Shown piece by piece: positions 1 through 12,563 of a stretch of DNA of 64,000 bases. A program made the translations under genes and the position numbers. The stretch comes from Pseudomonadota bacterium (GTDB lineage: Bacteria; Pseudomonadota; Gammaproteobacteria; Burkholderiales; Thiobacteraceae). The notes under the pieces are model-generated. The model worked only from the letters and a program-made list of their open reading frames with translations. It made no database searches and was not told where the DNA came from. How positions within the stretch are numbered: the stretch's first letter is position 1; each line of letters begins with the position of its first letter. The DNA is taken from the NCBI GenBank assembly GCA_021812385.1, contig JAKANO010000004.1, positions 62,001-126,000 on the forward strand, written 5' to 3'.

Positions 1-102
1 GCGAAAGCCCATCGCGGCCAAGCGATAATACAAGGCCTGTTCGGAATGAATGGCTTGGATAATGCCGGATTGACCGGGTTTCAAATTTGCTAATGTGCTC
101 AT
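1..102 (-). CDS. feoA: FeoA-like ferrous iron transport protein, N-terminal part (runs off the left edge)
   Basis: The minus strand opens with ATG at 102-100 and stays open for 34 codons to the window edge. The peptide starts MSTLANLKPGQSG and continues with LAAMGFR, which is the typical start of the small SH3-like FeoA cytosolic partner of the FeoB Fe(II) permease (the family motif is L..LG...G). A Fur-box-like palindrome lies 30 bp upstream, which supports an iron-regulated role. Only about 40% of a FeoA protein is visible, so an isolated FeoA-domain protein cannot be separated from an feoAB operon here. Confidence 0.72.
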   Translation of the reverse strand, partial: MSTLANLKPGQSGIIQAIHSEQALYYRLAAMGFR

Positions 103-131
103 ATTCGCCAGTTCTGAATTACTGCTTAAAT

Positions 132-150
132 GATAATGGTTCTTATTATC
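132..150. promoter_or_regulatory. Fur-box-like palindrome upstream of feoA
   Basis: The 19-bp site GATAATGGTTCTTATTATC has GATAAT and ATTATC as inverted ends and, by eye, matches the classic Fur consensus at 15 of 19 positions. It sits between divergent feoA (minus) and pyrG (plus), much closer to feoA. Fe(II)-Fur repression of feoA is inferred. Confidence 0.65.
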
Positions 151-172
151 CCACAAAAAGCCATTTTGGTAA

Positions 173-2820
<2,648 letters not shown>

Positions 2821-2826
2821 AGCTAG

Positions 2827-4119
<1,293 letters not shown>

Positions 4120-4135
4120 ACTTTAGGCCCAGCCC

Positions 4136-4486
4136 ATGCGCGTTCTCACGCTCATTCTGGCTTTGCTCATTGTCGCGCTGCAATATCCCTTGTGGCTGGG
4201 CAAAGGCAGTTGGTTGAAGGCGTGGGAAGTCGATCAAGAGCTGACCAAGCAAAACACCGAGAATGCCCGCCTCAAGGCGCGTAACGCCTCGCTCGATGCC
4301 GAAGTCAAAGACCTGAAGACCGGTTACGAAGCCATCGAGGAGCGGGCGCGCAGCGAGTTGGGCATGGTCAAGCAGGATGAGGTGTTTTTCCAGATTTTGG
4401 AGCCCCAACAGCCGGTGTCGGCCCCCGCGCCGGCTGCGCCCCAAGCCAGCCCGCAAACGCCCTCAGGCAATATTAGTAAAAAATAA
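4136..4486 (+). CDS. ftsB: cell division protein FtsB
   Basis: A small bitopic divisome protein that joins FtsL and FtsQ at the septum. The 116 residues comprise one N-terminal membrane segment (about 3-20), then a coiled coil rich in heptads (about 30-75) ending in [19 protein letters not shown], the typical FtsB close. The Ala/Pro/Gln-rich tail (about 90-116) is longer than in E. coli FtsB. The position right behind eno is the usual betaproteobacterial and gammaproteobacterial context. The start lies 16 bp after the eno stop. Confidence 0.93.
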   Translation: MRVLTLILALLIVALQYPLWLGKGSWLKAWEVDQELTKQNTENARLKARNASLDAEVKDLKTGYEAIEERARSELGMVKQDEVFFQILEPQQPVSAPAPAAPQASPQTPSGNISKK

Positions 4487-4796
4487 TACTCGCATTGCGT
4501 GGCGGGTTCGCGTAAGATGCGCCTCGTTGTGCTTTGCAGCAGTGATGATTTGCCGATCCCTCTGGCGAATATGTTCCGGGACTGTAGTCACAGCCCCATC
4601 GTCCCCGACCTAGCTCTATCGAGCCGCATCGAAAGACTCCCTTTCTGATGATGTAACGGCATTCGGTTGGCGCCGATGTCCGCGCGCCGCTTAAGCCTTT
4701 TTGGCTATGCGTCGCAATCGTCCGGCCTCGTCTGTTTGACGAGCCGTAACCTATCGGCATGCCTATTGACGCCTGCCGATCAGAAAAGGATGTCTC
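4487..4796 (+). other. 310-bp gene-free leader ahead of the RNA helicase
   Basis: No convincing ORF, RNA family or terminator is seen. It contains a small hairpin (CTCGTC at 4727-4732, GACGAG at 4738-4743) close to the helicase start. A long 5' leader is common for cold-regulated RNA helicase genes, so it may be a regulatory untranslated region (inference). Confidence 0.35.
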
Positions 4797-6188
4797 ATGA
4801 GTTTCAGTAACTTGGGTTTAAACCCGTTAATTCTTAAAGCAATCGAATCCAGCGGTTACCCCGCACCAACGCCAGTCCAATCGGCCTCGATTCCGGCTGC
4901 GTTGGCCGGACACGATTTGCTGGTGTCGTCGCATACCGGCAGCGGCAAGACCGCCGCCTTTTTGTTGCCCAGCCTACAACGCTTGGCGCAACCTTCGACA
5001 TTGCCAGGCAAAGGACCGCGCATTCTGGTGTTAACGCCGACGCGTGAATTGGCGCTGCAAGTCGAAAAAGCGGCGGCCACTTATGGGCGTGGTTTAAACC
5101 GCCTGCGCACGGTGTGTTTGGTCGGCGGTTCGCCGTATGCGCAGCAATTACGCGGCCTGCGCGATGCCGTGGATATCGTGGTCGCCACGCCAGGCCGTTT
5201 GATGGATCACATGCAAAGCGGGCGTGTCGAGTTTTCGCGCTTGGAAGTGCTGATCTTGGATGAAGCGGATCGCATGTTGGACATGGGCTTTATCGACGAC
5301 ATTCAAACGATTGTGGATAAAACCCCGGCTACGCGCCAAACCTTGTTGTTCTCCGCCACGCTGGACGGCGTAGTTGGCAGCCTGGCGCGCAAATTGACGC
5401 GAGATCCACAGCGCATCGAGGTTGCGACACCTACGCAGCGCGAAGCCAAGATCGATCAACGTTTACTATATGCCGACAATTTCAGCCACAAACATAAATT
5501 GCTCGACGCCTTGTTGCGCGACACCGAGCTGCAGCAAGCGCTTATCTTTACCGCCACCAAACGCGGCGCGGATGATCTGGCCGAGAACTTGTTTGCGCAA
5601 GGTTTTGCCGTCGATGCGCTGCATGGCGACATGCAGCAAAGCAAGCGCACGCGCACCTTGCAACGCTTGCGCGATGGCCGTACCCGTATTTTGGTTGCGA
5701 CGGATGTCGCCGCGCGCGGTATCGACGTCGCCGGCATTACCCACGTCATCAATTTCGATTTGCCGCGCCAAGCGGAAGACTACGTGCATCGCATCGGCCG
5801 TACCGGTCGCGCGGGCCGTACCGGTTTTGCCGTCACCCTGGTCAACCATAGCGAAAAGCATTTGGTGCGCAATATCGAGCGCTATACCGGCCAGTCCGTG
5901 CGCATCGATGTGATCGCCGGCTTGGAGCCTTCGGCACGCGTGGAAAAAGCGGCGCGTCCGCGGTTTAACAACAACGCTAAGCCGGGTGGACGTTTCTCGG
6001 ATAACCGCGCCCCAGCCGGACGTGCGCCAGCAGGTCGTTCCAATGAGCGCTTTGATGGCCCGCGCAGTGCTAGCCCGCGCGGCAATGGCGAGCGTGCAGC
6101 GGCTGCACCGGCACCGGCTTGGAATAGCGGGTTCCGTAGCGAGAACCGCCGTCCATCGGCGCCGACGCGGCGTCGCACGGCTGACTAA
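4797..6188 (+). CDS. rhlE: DEAD-box ATP-dependent RNA helicase, RhlE type
   Basis: Unwinds RNA duplexes, typically in ribosome assembly, RNA decay and cold adaptation. The two RecA-like domains are complete: Q motif in the first 30 residues, Walker A SHTGSGKT, the DEAD box, SAT, then ARGIDV and HRIGRTGRAG in domain 2. The C-terminal 90 residues are Arg/Gly/Pro/Ala-rich and disordered, as in RhlE proteins, and should bind RNA non-specifically. It stands alone, preceded by a 310-bp leader and followed by a clear terminator. Confidence 0.93.
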   Translation: MSFSNLGLNPLILKAIESSGYPAPTPVQSASIPAALAGHDLLVSSHTGSGKTAAFLLPSLQRLAQPSTLPGKGPRILVLTPTRELALQVEKAAATYGRGLNRLRTVCLVGGSPYAQQLRGLRDAVDIVVATPGRLMDHMQSGRVEFSRLEVLILDEADRMLDMGFIDDIQTIVDKTPATRQTLLFSATLDGVVGSLARKLTRDPQRIEVATPTQREAKIDQRLLYADNFSHKHKLLDALLRDTELQQALIFTATKRGADDLAENLFAQGFAVDALHGDMQQSKRTRTLQRLRDGRTRILVATDVAARGIDVAGITHVINFDLPRQAEDYVHRIGRTGRAGRTGFAVTLVNHSEKHLVRNIERYTGQSVRIDVIAGLEPSARVEKAARPRFNNNAKPGGRFSDNRAPAGRAPAGRSNERFDGPRSASPRGNGERAAAAPAPAWNSGFRSENRRPSAPTRRRTAD

Positions 6189-6210
6189 GCGAGCTGCACA
6201 GAGAAGTCAG

Positions 6211-6240
6211 AACGGGGGCGGAAACGTCCCCGTTTTTTTT
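6211..6240 (+). terminator. Rho-independent terminator after rhlE
   Basis: A stem of ACGGGGGCG with CGTCCCCGT around a GAAA loop is followed by eight T residues, 25 bp past the helicase stop. It separates rhlE from the SOS operon. Confidence 0.9.
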
Positions 6241-6274
6241 CGCTTGCGCATCGGTAGTGCGCAAAGGCTTTTGC

Positions 6275-6323
6275 TTGACGCGAGTACATTTGTTCTCTAT
6301 ATTGCCAGAGAACAAATGTACTC
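6275..6323 (+). promoter_or_regulatory. promoter with palindromic SOS-type operator for lexA-umuD-umuC
   Basis: TTGACG (6275-6280) and TATATT (6298-6303) are spaced by 17 bp, a good sigma-70 promoter. A perfect 17-bp inverted repeat surrounds the -10 box: left arm 6282-6298, right arm 6307-6323, 8-bp spacer. Each arm contains GAACAAATGTAC or its complement, which resembles the Gram-positive-type LexA box GAAC-N4-GTTC with one mismatch. The operator fills the promoter spacer and the start region, so bound repressor would block transcription. Binding by the downstream LexA-like protein is inferred. Confidence 0.8.
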
Positions 6324-6334
6324 AAATTGAAGCC

Positions 6335-6940
6335 ATGACTGAACCCAGTTCATCCGAATCCAGCAAAGACGCGACCTACCTCGGCCTGTTGCAAAACTAC
6401 TATGCCGAATGGAAGAGCTTGCCGTCTTACAACCGGCTATGCGAGGTGCTGGGGTTGGCCTCGCGTTCGGCGGTCGCGAAGGTATTGAATCGCCTGCGCG
6501 CCGCTGGTTTTTTGGCGCGCACGCCGGACGCCAGGTGGGTGCCGACAATGCATTTTTTCGAGCGCCCGCTGGCGGCATTTCGCGTGCCGGCTGGCGCACC
6601 CGATAGCGTGGGGGATGCTGGTATCGAAGCGTTTGCGCTCGATGCTTATCTGATTGAAAAACCGTCGCACACCACGCTGGTGCCGGTGAAAGGCGATTCC
6701 ATGATCGATGCCGGGATTTTTTCCGGCGATATCGCCGTCGTGGAACAGCGCATCGCCGCCAAATCCGGCGACATCGTGGTCGCCATCGTGGATAACGAAT
6801 TCACCATCAAAACGCTCGATATGGAACGCGGCAAATATTTGTTACGTCCGGCCAATCGCGCCTATCCCGTGATTCGTCCGCGCGGCCAACTCGAACTGTT
6901 CGGGGTGGTCGTCGGCTTGATCCGCAAATACCGAAGTTAA
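6335..6940 (+). CDS. lexA: LexA-like SOS repressor, S24 self-cleaving family
   Basis: A 201-residue repressor with an N-terminal winged-helix DNA-binding region (about 12-70, with LASRSAVAKVLNRL as recognition segment) and a C-terminal S24 peptidase domain. The likely cleavage bond is Ala86-Gly87; the catalytic pair is Ser122 in GDSM and Lys159 in TIKTL. The open frame extends upstream to 6257, but that would run through the operator and promoter, so ATG 6335 is taken as the start. It is the first gene of a three-gene run ending in UmuC, and probably represses itself and umuDC until DNA damage. Whether this is the cell's only LexA cannot be seen. Confidence 0.85.
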   Translation: MTEPSSSESSKDATYLGLLQNYYAEWKSLPSYNRLCEVLGLASRSAVAKVLNRLRAAGFLARTPDARWVPTMHFFERPLAAFRVPAGAPDSVGDAGIEAFALDAYLIEKPSHTTLVPVKGDSMIDAGIFSGDIAVVEQRIAAKSGDIVVAIVDNEFTIKTLDMERGKYLLRPANRAYPVIRPRGQLELFGVVVGLIRKYRS

Positions 6941-6944
6941 TTAC

Positions 6945-7415
6945 ATGCACAGCCAATTCAAACTGGAAGGGAAGATTCCTTTCCAGCGCGGGTTAGCCCG
7001 CGCTGCACACGATAGCGTGCTGTCGTGTTCCGGCCCTGTGCTCGCTCGCGCCGTGCCGGCGGGATTTCCCTCGCCGGCCGACGATTACGTGTCTGGGCGC
7101 ATTAGCCTCGACGCGTACTTGGTGCAGCACCAAGAAGCTACTTTTTTTCTGCACGTCACAGGCGATTCGATGCGCGGTTTGGGCATTTTCGATGGCGACC
7201 TGTTGGTGGTGGATCGTGCGCTGCAAGCCGCGCATGAAAGCGTGGTGATCGCGGTGGTCGACGCGGAATTCATGGTGAAGCAATTGCTGCATACGCCGCA
7301 AGGCTATGTGCTGCACTCCGCTAATCCAGCCTATAGCGATATCGTCGTCGGCGCGGAGCAGGAGCTCACGATTTGGGGCGTGGTGCGCTGGGCCATACAT
7401 CGCGTCTCGGGCTAG
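6945..7415 (+). CDS. umuD: UmuD-like translesion polymerase subunit
   Basis: Accessory subunit of DNA polymerase V, activated by RecA-stimulated self-cleavage. The 156-residue protein lacks a DNA-binding domain and keeps the S24 core: cleavage-type Ala39-Gly40 in VPAGFPSP, Ser75 in GDSM and Lys112 in MVKQL. It starts 4 bp after the lexA-like stop and is followed 18 bp later by umuC, so the three genes form one operon. Confidence 0.92.
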   Translation: MHSQFKLEGKIPFQRGLARAAHDSVLSCSGPVLARAVPAGFPSPADDYVSGRISLDAYLVQHQEATFFLHVTGDSMRGLGIFDGDLLVVDRALQAAHESVVIAVVDAEFMVKQLLHTPQGYVLHSANPAYSDIVVGAEQELTIWGVVRWAIHRVSG

Positions 7416-7433
7416 CCCCAAAAGGATTCATGC

Positions 7434-8735
7434 ATGCCCGAACCAGCCATCGCCTTGATCGACTGCAATAATTTCTACGTCTCCTGCGAGCGCTTGTTCC
7501 AGCCGTGGCTGGAAGGCCGACCGGTGGTCGTGCTTTCCAACAACGATGGTTGCGTGGTTGCCCGTTCGCAAGAGGTCAGGGCCTTGGGTGTCAAAATGGG
7601 CGCGCCATGGTTTCAACTCAAGGATCTCGCCCGACAGCATGGCATCATTGCGTTTTCTTCCAACTACACGCTGTATGCGGATATCTCGAATCGCGTCATG
7701 AGCGTGCTCGCCGATTTCAGTCCGCAACAGGAAATCTATTCCATCGACGAGTGCTTTCTCGATCTGAGCGGCTTCAAGCATCTGCAATACAGCGACTATG
7801 GCCAGCACATCCGCGCCACCATTAAACAGTGGATCGGCCTGCCGGTGTGCGTCGGCATCGGTGCGTCCAAAACCTTGGCCAAGCTCGCCAATCACGTGGC
7901 CAAGAAACGGGCGGAATATGCGGGCGTCTGCGACTTTACAAGCTTGCCGATGGCGGTACGCGAGCGTTTGTTGGCGCAGATCGAAGTAGGGGCGGTCTGG
8001 GGTGTCGGGGCACGCACGGTCGCGCGCTTGGCTACGCTGGGAATTGTCAGCGCACTGGATCTGCAACGGGCGCCACCCAAGGCCATCCGCGCGCAATTCG
8101 GCGTGATGTTGGAGCGCACCGTGGCAGAATTAAATGGCGAAGCGTGCCTGACGCTGGAAATGATCGCGCCACCCCGGCAACAAATTATGGTCTCGCGCTC
8201 ATTTGGCGCCGCCGTGTATGCGCTGGAAGCATTGCAGCCAGCCGTGACGGCTTATGTGACGCGTGCTGCGGAAAAATTACGGCGCCAATCCTCGCTGGCG
8301 GGATCGGTCCAGATTTTTATTCGGACCAGCCCCTTTAAACCCGATGCAGCGCAATACCAAGGCAGCCTGACGGTGCCGCTGGTGGCGCCCACCGATGATA
8401 CGCGGCAGTTGGTGTGCGCCGCACAGGCTGGTTTGCAGCGCATTTACCGGCCAGGATTCGCCTATCAAAAAGTGGGTGTCGTGCTGCTTGAACTGATCCC
8501 CGAGGCGCAACGTCCGCGCACCTTGTTCGACGACCCGGCGGCGCAAGCCCGCGCCAGCGTCTTAATGCGTACCTTAGACAGCATCAACACGAAAATGGGA
8601 AGTCACTGCGTGCGTTTATTGGGTGAGGGATCGGTGGGGGAAGGCAGGGGCGAAAGCGGGCGCATGCGGCGCGAGCGGGTGAGTCAACGTTACACCACGC
8701 ACTTAGATGAAATTGCGATCGTGCGCGCGCAATGA
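7434..8735 (+). CDS. umuC: DNA polymerase V catalytic subunit UmuC
   Basis: Error-prone Y-family polymerase that copies damaged DNA. The 433 residues include the first carboxylate motif [14 protein letters not shown] (Asp10) and the catalytic SIDECFLDL (Asp105, Glu106), then thumb, little-finger and a C-terminal DUF4113-like segment with [12 protein letters not shown]. It is preceded by AAAAGGA-type ribosome binding sequence. Last gene of the SOS operon, convergent with the sensor gene that follows. Confidence 0.96.
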   Translation: MPEPAIALIDCNNFYVSCERLFQPWLEGRPVVVLSNNDGCVVARSQEVRALGVKMGAPWFQLKDLARQHGIIAFSSNYTLYADISNRVMSVLADFSPQQEIYSIDECFLDLSGFKHLQYSDYGQHIRATIKQWIGLPVCVGIGASKTLAKLANHVAKKRAEYAGVCDFTSLPMAVRERLLAQIEVGAVWGVGARTVARLATLGIVSALDLQRAPPKAIRAQFGVMLERTVAELNGEACLTLEMIAPPRQQIMVSRSFGAAVYALEALQPAVTAYVTRAAEKLRRQSSLAGSVQIFIRTSPFKPDAAQYQGSLTVPLVAPTDDTRQLVCAAQAGLQRIYRPGFAYQKVGVVLLELIPEAQRPRTLFDDPAAQARASVLMRTLDSINTKMGSHCVRLLGEGSVGEGRGESGRMRRERVSQRYTTHLDEIAIVRAQ

Positions 8736-8761
8736 ATCGATCGCAAAAAAGTATTGACGTG

Positions 8762-10039
8762 TCAGGCAGGTGGAGATGTGTCGCTCTGCTCGTGCTTTAT
8801 TTTCATCTCGGCGTCGAGTCGTTGCATCGCGGAAAGCAATTGCGCGGTACGGTGCGCCACCCGCGATTCGAGTTCTTCATTGATGCGCGCGAGTTCGGCT
8901 GTGCGGTCCGCCACGCGGCATTCGAGATCATCGCGGGCGCGACGCAAGTCCTTCTCAATGCGCTGGCGCTGTGTGATTTCTTCTTCCAAATGCTTCATGG
9001 TATGCGACAGGCGGCGATTCAGGTGCAAGGTGTAGAGGTAGGCCGCAGCCAGGAGAATCATCGCGAGTAGTACGGCGGCAATACCGATCCGATATTGTTT
9101 AAGCAGGTCGACAAAGCTCAGCGTGCCATAGTTAAGATAATGGCCGACACGTAACTCCAGCATGAGTTGCTGCACGCTGTGGTAATCCAGTGGCACGGTC
9201 CATTCAACATAGTCGCCAGCTTGCGCGGCGGGATGGCCTGGCTGCATTTTGAGCAGCGCAATCGCGACTTGTTGCGCTAATTCATCTGGTGTATGGCGCA
9301 AGGTAGCGAATGCCCAATCAGGATACAGCGGCGTGCTTAAGAGATAAGGGAAATTATCCGCGTGCTGCGCATTGAGTACGCGGAAATCCTTGAGTTGGAT
9401 TTTGTGGCCTAAGGCCATGCTTTCGAGCAAGTCGGTGCGCACCGTGCCGGCATCGACCTTGCCATCGCGCACTGCATAGACAATATTGTCTTGCGGAAAA
9501 CCACTGAAGCTGAGACGTGAAAATTCCTGATAGGGGTCGATGCCTTGGCGTTTCATTTCATGCCACGCCAGCCACCAACCGCCGAAGGCATTCTCATGCA
9601 CCGCCATAAAGCGTTTGCCGCGTAAGTCGGATAAGGTTCGAATATCTTTGCGATCGGCACGGGTAAAAATAACTGCGCCGATCACGCTGTATGCACCGAG
9701 GGGTGATTTGCTCTTGAGGGTAGCGATGCGCGTGATTCCAAAACCATACTCCAATTCGGCGTAAGAGCCTGGATTGGTCAGCACAAATTCAAGTTCGTTG
9801 TATTCCACTGCGGGGCCAATGTCATCGTTACTCAGCGGCACGATGACAAACTGATAGCCGGGAATTTGTTGCGATAGATATTGCGCAGTTGGCCCCCACG
9901 ATTTCAGCGCTTCGTCTTTGCCGCGATGCGCGAGCACGCCAAGTCGCACCAAGTGATCCGCAGCTTGCACCGATGCTATAGTGCCTGAACCAAGAAATGC
10001 CAATAAAATGCAGAATAACCGAAGCATAGATTGCGTCAT
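8762..10039 (-). CDS. PhnD-type periplasmic-binding membrane sensor lacking an output domain
   Basis: The 425-residue protein has a signal peptide (about 1-27), a phosphate/phosphonate-binding-like (PhnD/TtrS) domain (about 30-285), one membrane segment (about 317-340) and a long coiled coil (about 343-415) containing the RVADRTAEL repeat usually found just before a histidine kinase or GGDEF domain. It then ends with a normal stop; no kinase, cyclase or other output domain follows, because umuC lies convergently only 26 bp away. It could partner with another signalling protein through the coiled coil or be a decayed kinase. The ligand is unknown. Confidence 0.75.
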   Translation of the reverse strand: MTQSMLRLFCILLAFLGSGTIASVQAADHLVRLGVLAHRGKDEALKSWGPTAQYLSQQIPGYQFVIVPLSNDDIGPAVEYNELEFVLTNPGSYAELEYGFGITRIATLKSKSPLGAYSVIGAVIFTRADRKDIRTLSDLRGKRFMAVHENAFGGWWLAWHEMKRQGIDPYQEFSRLSFSGFPQDNIVYAVRDGKVDAGTVRTDLLESMALGHKIQLKDFRVLNAQHADNFPYLLSTPLYPDWAFATLRHTPDELAQQVAIALLKMQPGHPAAQAGDYVEWTVPLDYHSVQQLMLELRVGHYLNYGTLSFVDLLKQYRIGIAAVLLAMILLAAAYLYTLHLNRRLSHTMKHLEEEITQRQRIEKDLRRARDDLECRVADRTAELARINEELESRVAHRTAQLLSAMQRLDAEMKIKHEQSDTSPPA

Positions 10040-10250
10040 GGCACGGTAAAAAATCGATGCATGAGTCTAGCATAACTCGGAGAACGGGCTGGGGAGGGCA
10101 GCGCCCAAGCCCTTGAAATTCCGTAAAAAGGGGCTAGCATTATTTATTGGTATTGATATAATCTCGCGGTCGGTCGGGGATCGCTTTAGAAAAGATTGAC
10201 CGAATTTCAGTCTATTATAGTTATTGTCTTAACTCGGAAAAGGGAAAAAA

Positions 10251-10508
10251 ATGAAACACTCCGCTCTACTCGCTGCTTTGATCGCTGCTCTGGCTCTGTC
10301 TGCTTGTGGCAAAACCGAAGCTCCTGCTGAAGCTCCTAAGGCTGACGCTGCTGCTCCTGCCGCCCCAGCTCCTGCTGCCCCAGCTCCTGCTGCTGAAGCG
10401 CCTGCTCCTGCCGCTGCTCCAGCTGCTGATGCTGCTGCTCCTGCCGCTGCTCCAGCTGATGCTGCTGCTCCTGCCGCTGCTCCAGCTGCTGATGCCGCCA
10501 AGAAGTAA
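10251..10508 (+). CDS. small Ala/Pro-rich repetitive lipoprotein
   Basis: The 85-residue product has a lipoprotein signal with lipobox LSAC (Cys19), then a low-complexity tail made almost only of Ala, Pro, Asp and Glu and ending AAKK. A GGAAAAGGG ribosome binding sequence precedes the ATG. A tail of this kind could be a periplasmic spacer reaching toward the peptidoglycan (inference); it resembles no enzyme. An extended -10 (TGATATAAT ending at 10162) upstream is a possible promoter. A strong terminator follows. Confidence 0.75.
   Translation: MKHSALLAALIAALALSACGKTEAPAEAPKADAAAPAAPAPAAPAPAAEAPAPAAAPAADAAAPAAAPADAAAPAAAPAADAAKK
10428..10487 (+). repeat. perfect 30-bp tandem duplication inside the Ala/Pro lipoprotein gene
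   Basis: The segment 10428-10457 is repeated exactly at 10458-10487. It encodes a 10-residue unit of Asp, Ala and Pro. Unit size is a multiple of three, so copy-number change would lengthen or shorten the tail without breaking the frame. Confidence 0.9.
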
Positions 10509-10526
10509 TTTAGTTATACGTTAGTG

Positions 10527-10557
10527 CTAAAAAGCCGGCCTTGTGCCGGCTTTTTAG
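10527..10557. terminator. bidirectional Rho-independent terminator
   Basis: A perfect 13-bp inverted repeat (10527-10539 and 10545-10557) with a GC core GCCGGC and A/T flanks on both sides. It serves the lipoprotein gene on the plus strand and the dapA-bamC-MBL operon on the minus strand. Confidence 0.93.
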
Positions 10558-10585
10558 TTTATAGGCGGTCGTTATGAGCAAATCG

Positions 10586-11353
10586 TCATGCAAAATGACG
10601 CCAAGAAAATCCATTTTCTTGGTCGGCAATACCAATCCAGTCCTCAGTGCAGTTTAAGGCGGCGGCCAACGCACATTGCGCCAATTCCGGCCGATTGTTT
10701 TTCTGGCTTAGGTGCGCCGCAATAATATGCTTGATTTTGCTGGTATCCATCCCACGCAGTAAATCGGCGGCAGCTTCATTATCCAAATGACCAAAGCGTC
10801 CACCTACGCGCTGTTTTAAGCTGGGCGGGTAGTGGCCGTTGGCCAGCAACTCGCGATCATGATTGCATTCCAGCACTAAGCCGTCGCACCCCGAAAGCAT
10901 TTGCGTGATATACGGTGTAATCATGCCGGTATCGGTTAGAACACCTAAGCGGTGCTGGCCATCGCTGAACACGAATTGAATCGGCTCACGTGCATCATGC
11001 GGTACCGGGAATGGAGAAATCTCGATTTCACCAATACTGAAGCGTGCATGGCTATCGATGATATGGCTCTGGGCAGGGCTTTGGTCCAAGTTTGAGAGGT
11101 AGCTGTGGCTACCATGGCTCAACCAGACGGGAAGGTCATATTTATGGGAGAGACGTTTAACGCCGCCAATATGATCGGCGTGCTCGTGCGTGACAACGAT
11201 GGCGCTGAGGTCGGACGGTTGCAGGCCCAAGCGGCTTAAGCGCGCCACGGTTTCTTTAACGCTAAAGCCGCAATCAAGCAGAACCCGCGTATTGCCAACC
11301 TCGACCACCAAGGCATTGCCTTCGCTGCCGCTCCCCAAGCAGGCAAAGCGCAT
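10586..11353 (-). CDS. metallo-beta-lactamase fold hydrolase, YycJ/WalJ type
   Basis: A 255-residue metallo-beta-lactamase-fold phosphodiesterase/nuclease-like protein. The metal motif THEHADHIGG supplies His56, His58, Asp60 and His61; further ligands lie in PHDA (near 120), the TDTG segment and a late AAHLS. The start MRFACLGSGSEGNALVV is characteristic of the YycJ/WalJ family, for which DNA repair roles are reported in Firmicutes. It is the last gene of dapA-bamC-MBL, starting 6 bp after bamC stops, an arrangement usual in betaproteobacteria. Confidence 0.88.
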   Translation of the reverse strand: MRFACLGSGSEGNALVVEVGNTRVLLDCGFSVKETVARLSRLGLQPSDLSAIVVTHEHADHIGGVKRLSHKYDLPVWLSHGSHSYLSNLDQSPAQSHIIDSHARFSIGEIEISPFPVPHDAREPIQFVFSDGQHRLGVLTDTGMITPYITQMLSGCDGLVLECNHDRELLANGHYPPSLKQRVGGRFGHLDNEAAADLLRGMDTSKIKHIIAAHLSQKNNRPELAQCALAAALNCTEDWIGIADQENGFSWRHFA

Positions 11354-11359
11354 CGCGGC

Positions 11360-12502
11360 TTATTTCAACTGCTCGTAGAGTAGGTTGAGAATCTTGTTTG
11401 CGGTATTCGAGTTGTCTGCGGCGCCGTCTTTGCTTAGCAATGAAATTTTGCTTTCTTCACCGGCTTCGGCAACATGAATCTGATATTGCTCATTCTTATT
11501 TTTAGTCTTATCGTTGCTGCGCCAGAATGCGAGTTTGGATAAAAACCCTGGTTTTTCACCATCATAGACATCGCTTTCGGGGTCGACATAGCGTACGTAA
11601 TATATTCCCTTTGAGCGGTCGCGATCTACGACGGTGAAGCCAACCCGATCCAAGGCCAATCCCGTGCGGCGCCAAGCGCGGTCAAATGGATCGAAGATGG
11701 CCAAACTGCTGCCGCCATTATTCGGTAGCCGGGTCAATTTTGCACGTTCTTGGGTTGCGGCACTGGCAATTAGCTCTTTGCTGCGGGATTCCTCAACCCC
11801 GAAACGCACCATCAGGCGACGCAAAAATTCAGCTTCCAGTTCGGGGTCGGCTGGGCGTGGTTCCCAAACCGTTTGTGTGCCGCCATCGCCGCCTTTGATC
11901 ACTTCATACATGCCGCGGTGGCTGATATAAATTTCGGTGGTTCCGGGCACTTTACCGGGTTCGAGTCGCGTGCGGAATTTATCGCGCTCGCTGGTTGAAT
12001 AAAGGCTATCTAGCACCTTACCAAGCGTATTGCGGATTATATCTTGTGGGATTTTGGCGCGATTTTCAGCCCAGTCCGTTTCCATGATGCCGGCGTCCGG
12101 CTTCTCGCTGTTAATGATAAAGCCATTTTCTTGCCAAAACTCACGTACCACGGGCCACACTTGGTCTGGCGTGGCTTTTACCACTAACCAGCGTTGGCTG
12201 CCGGCGCGCTCGACTTGCGCGTTGTCTAATTTGGGCAGCAGATTCTGGGTCTCGCTCTGTGCATTAGCAGTGCGATCTTTACTGTAGTCGGAGAAGGTGG
12301 CGCTCCCGCGAGTGCCGGAGTCGGGTACGGCGAATCGGTCATCGCTGGTAACGGCAGTCAAATCCGGCGGAATTTCGAGGGTGGGCGCCTTCTTGCCGGC
12401 AGATTTGTAATCGATTTTCTTGGTCTCGGGGATGATCGAGCAAGCGCCGAGTAAGCTAATTGTTAAGCCTATGAAAATAATGTTTTTTGTAATGCTGTGC
12501 AT
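11360..12502 (-). CDS. bamC: outer membrane assembly lipoprotein BamC
   Basis: Lipoprotein subunit of the BAM complex that inserts beta-barrel proteins into the outer membrane. The 380 residues carry a lipobox LLGAC (Cys21), the unstructured N-terminal segment with IPPDLT that in E. coli contacts BamD, and two helix-grip-like domains starting near 95 (RWLVVKATPDQVWPVVREFW) and near 260. It lies directly behind dapA as in many Proteobacteria. The secreted CdiB, CdiA-linked barrel and other outer-membrane proteins in this window would depend on this machinery. Confidence 0.9.
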   Translation of the reverse strand: MHSITKNIIFIGLTISLLGACSIIPETKKIDYKSAGKKAPTLEIPPDLTAVTSDDRFAVPDSGTRGSATFSDYSKDRTANAQSETQNLLPKLDNAQVERAGSQRWLVVKATPDQVWPVVREFWQENGFIINSEKPDAGIMETDWAENRAKIPQDIIRNTLGKVLDSLYSTSERDKFRTRLEPGKVPGTTEIYISHRGMYEVIKGGDGGTQTVWEPRPADPELEAEFLRRLMVRFGVEESRSKELIASAATQERAKLTRLPNNGGSSLAIFDPFDRAWRRTGLALDRVGFTVVDRDRSKGIYYVRYVDPESDVYDGEKPGFLSKLAFWRSNDKTKNKNEQYQIHVAEAGEESKISLLSKDGAADNSNTANKILNLLYEQLK

Positions 12503-12563
12503 AGCGCTCCGTCCTTCTACCTTCTATTTAATTGCATGCCAATTTCTTGGTCAATATTATTGC

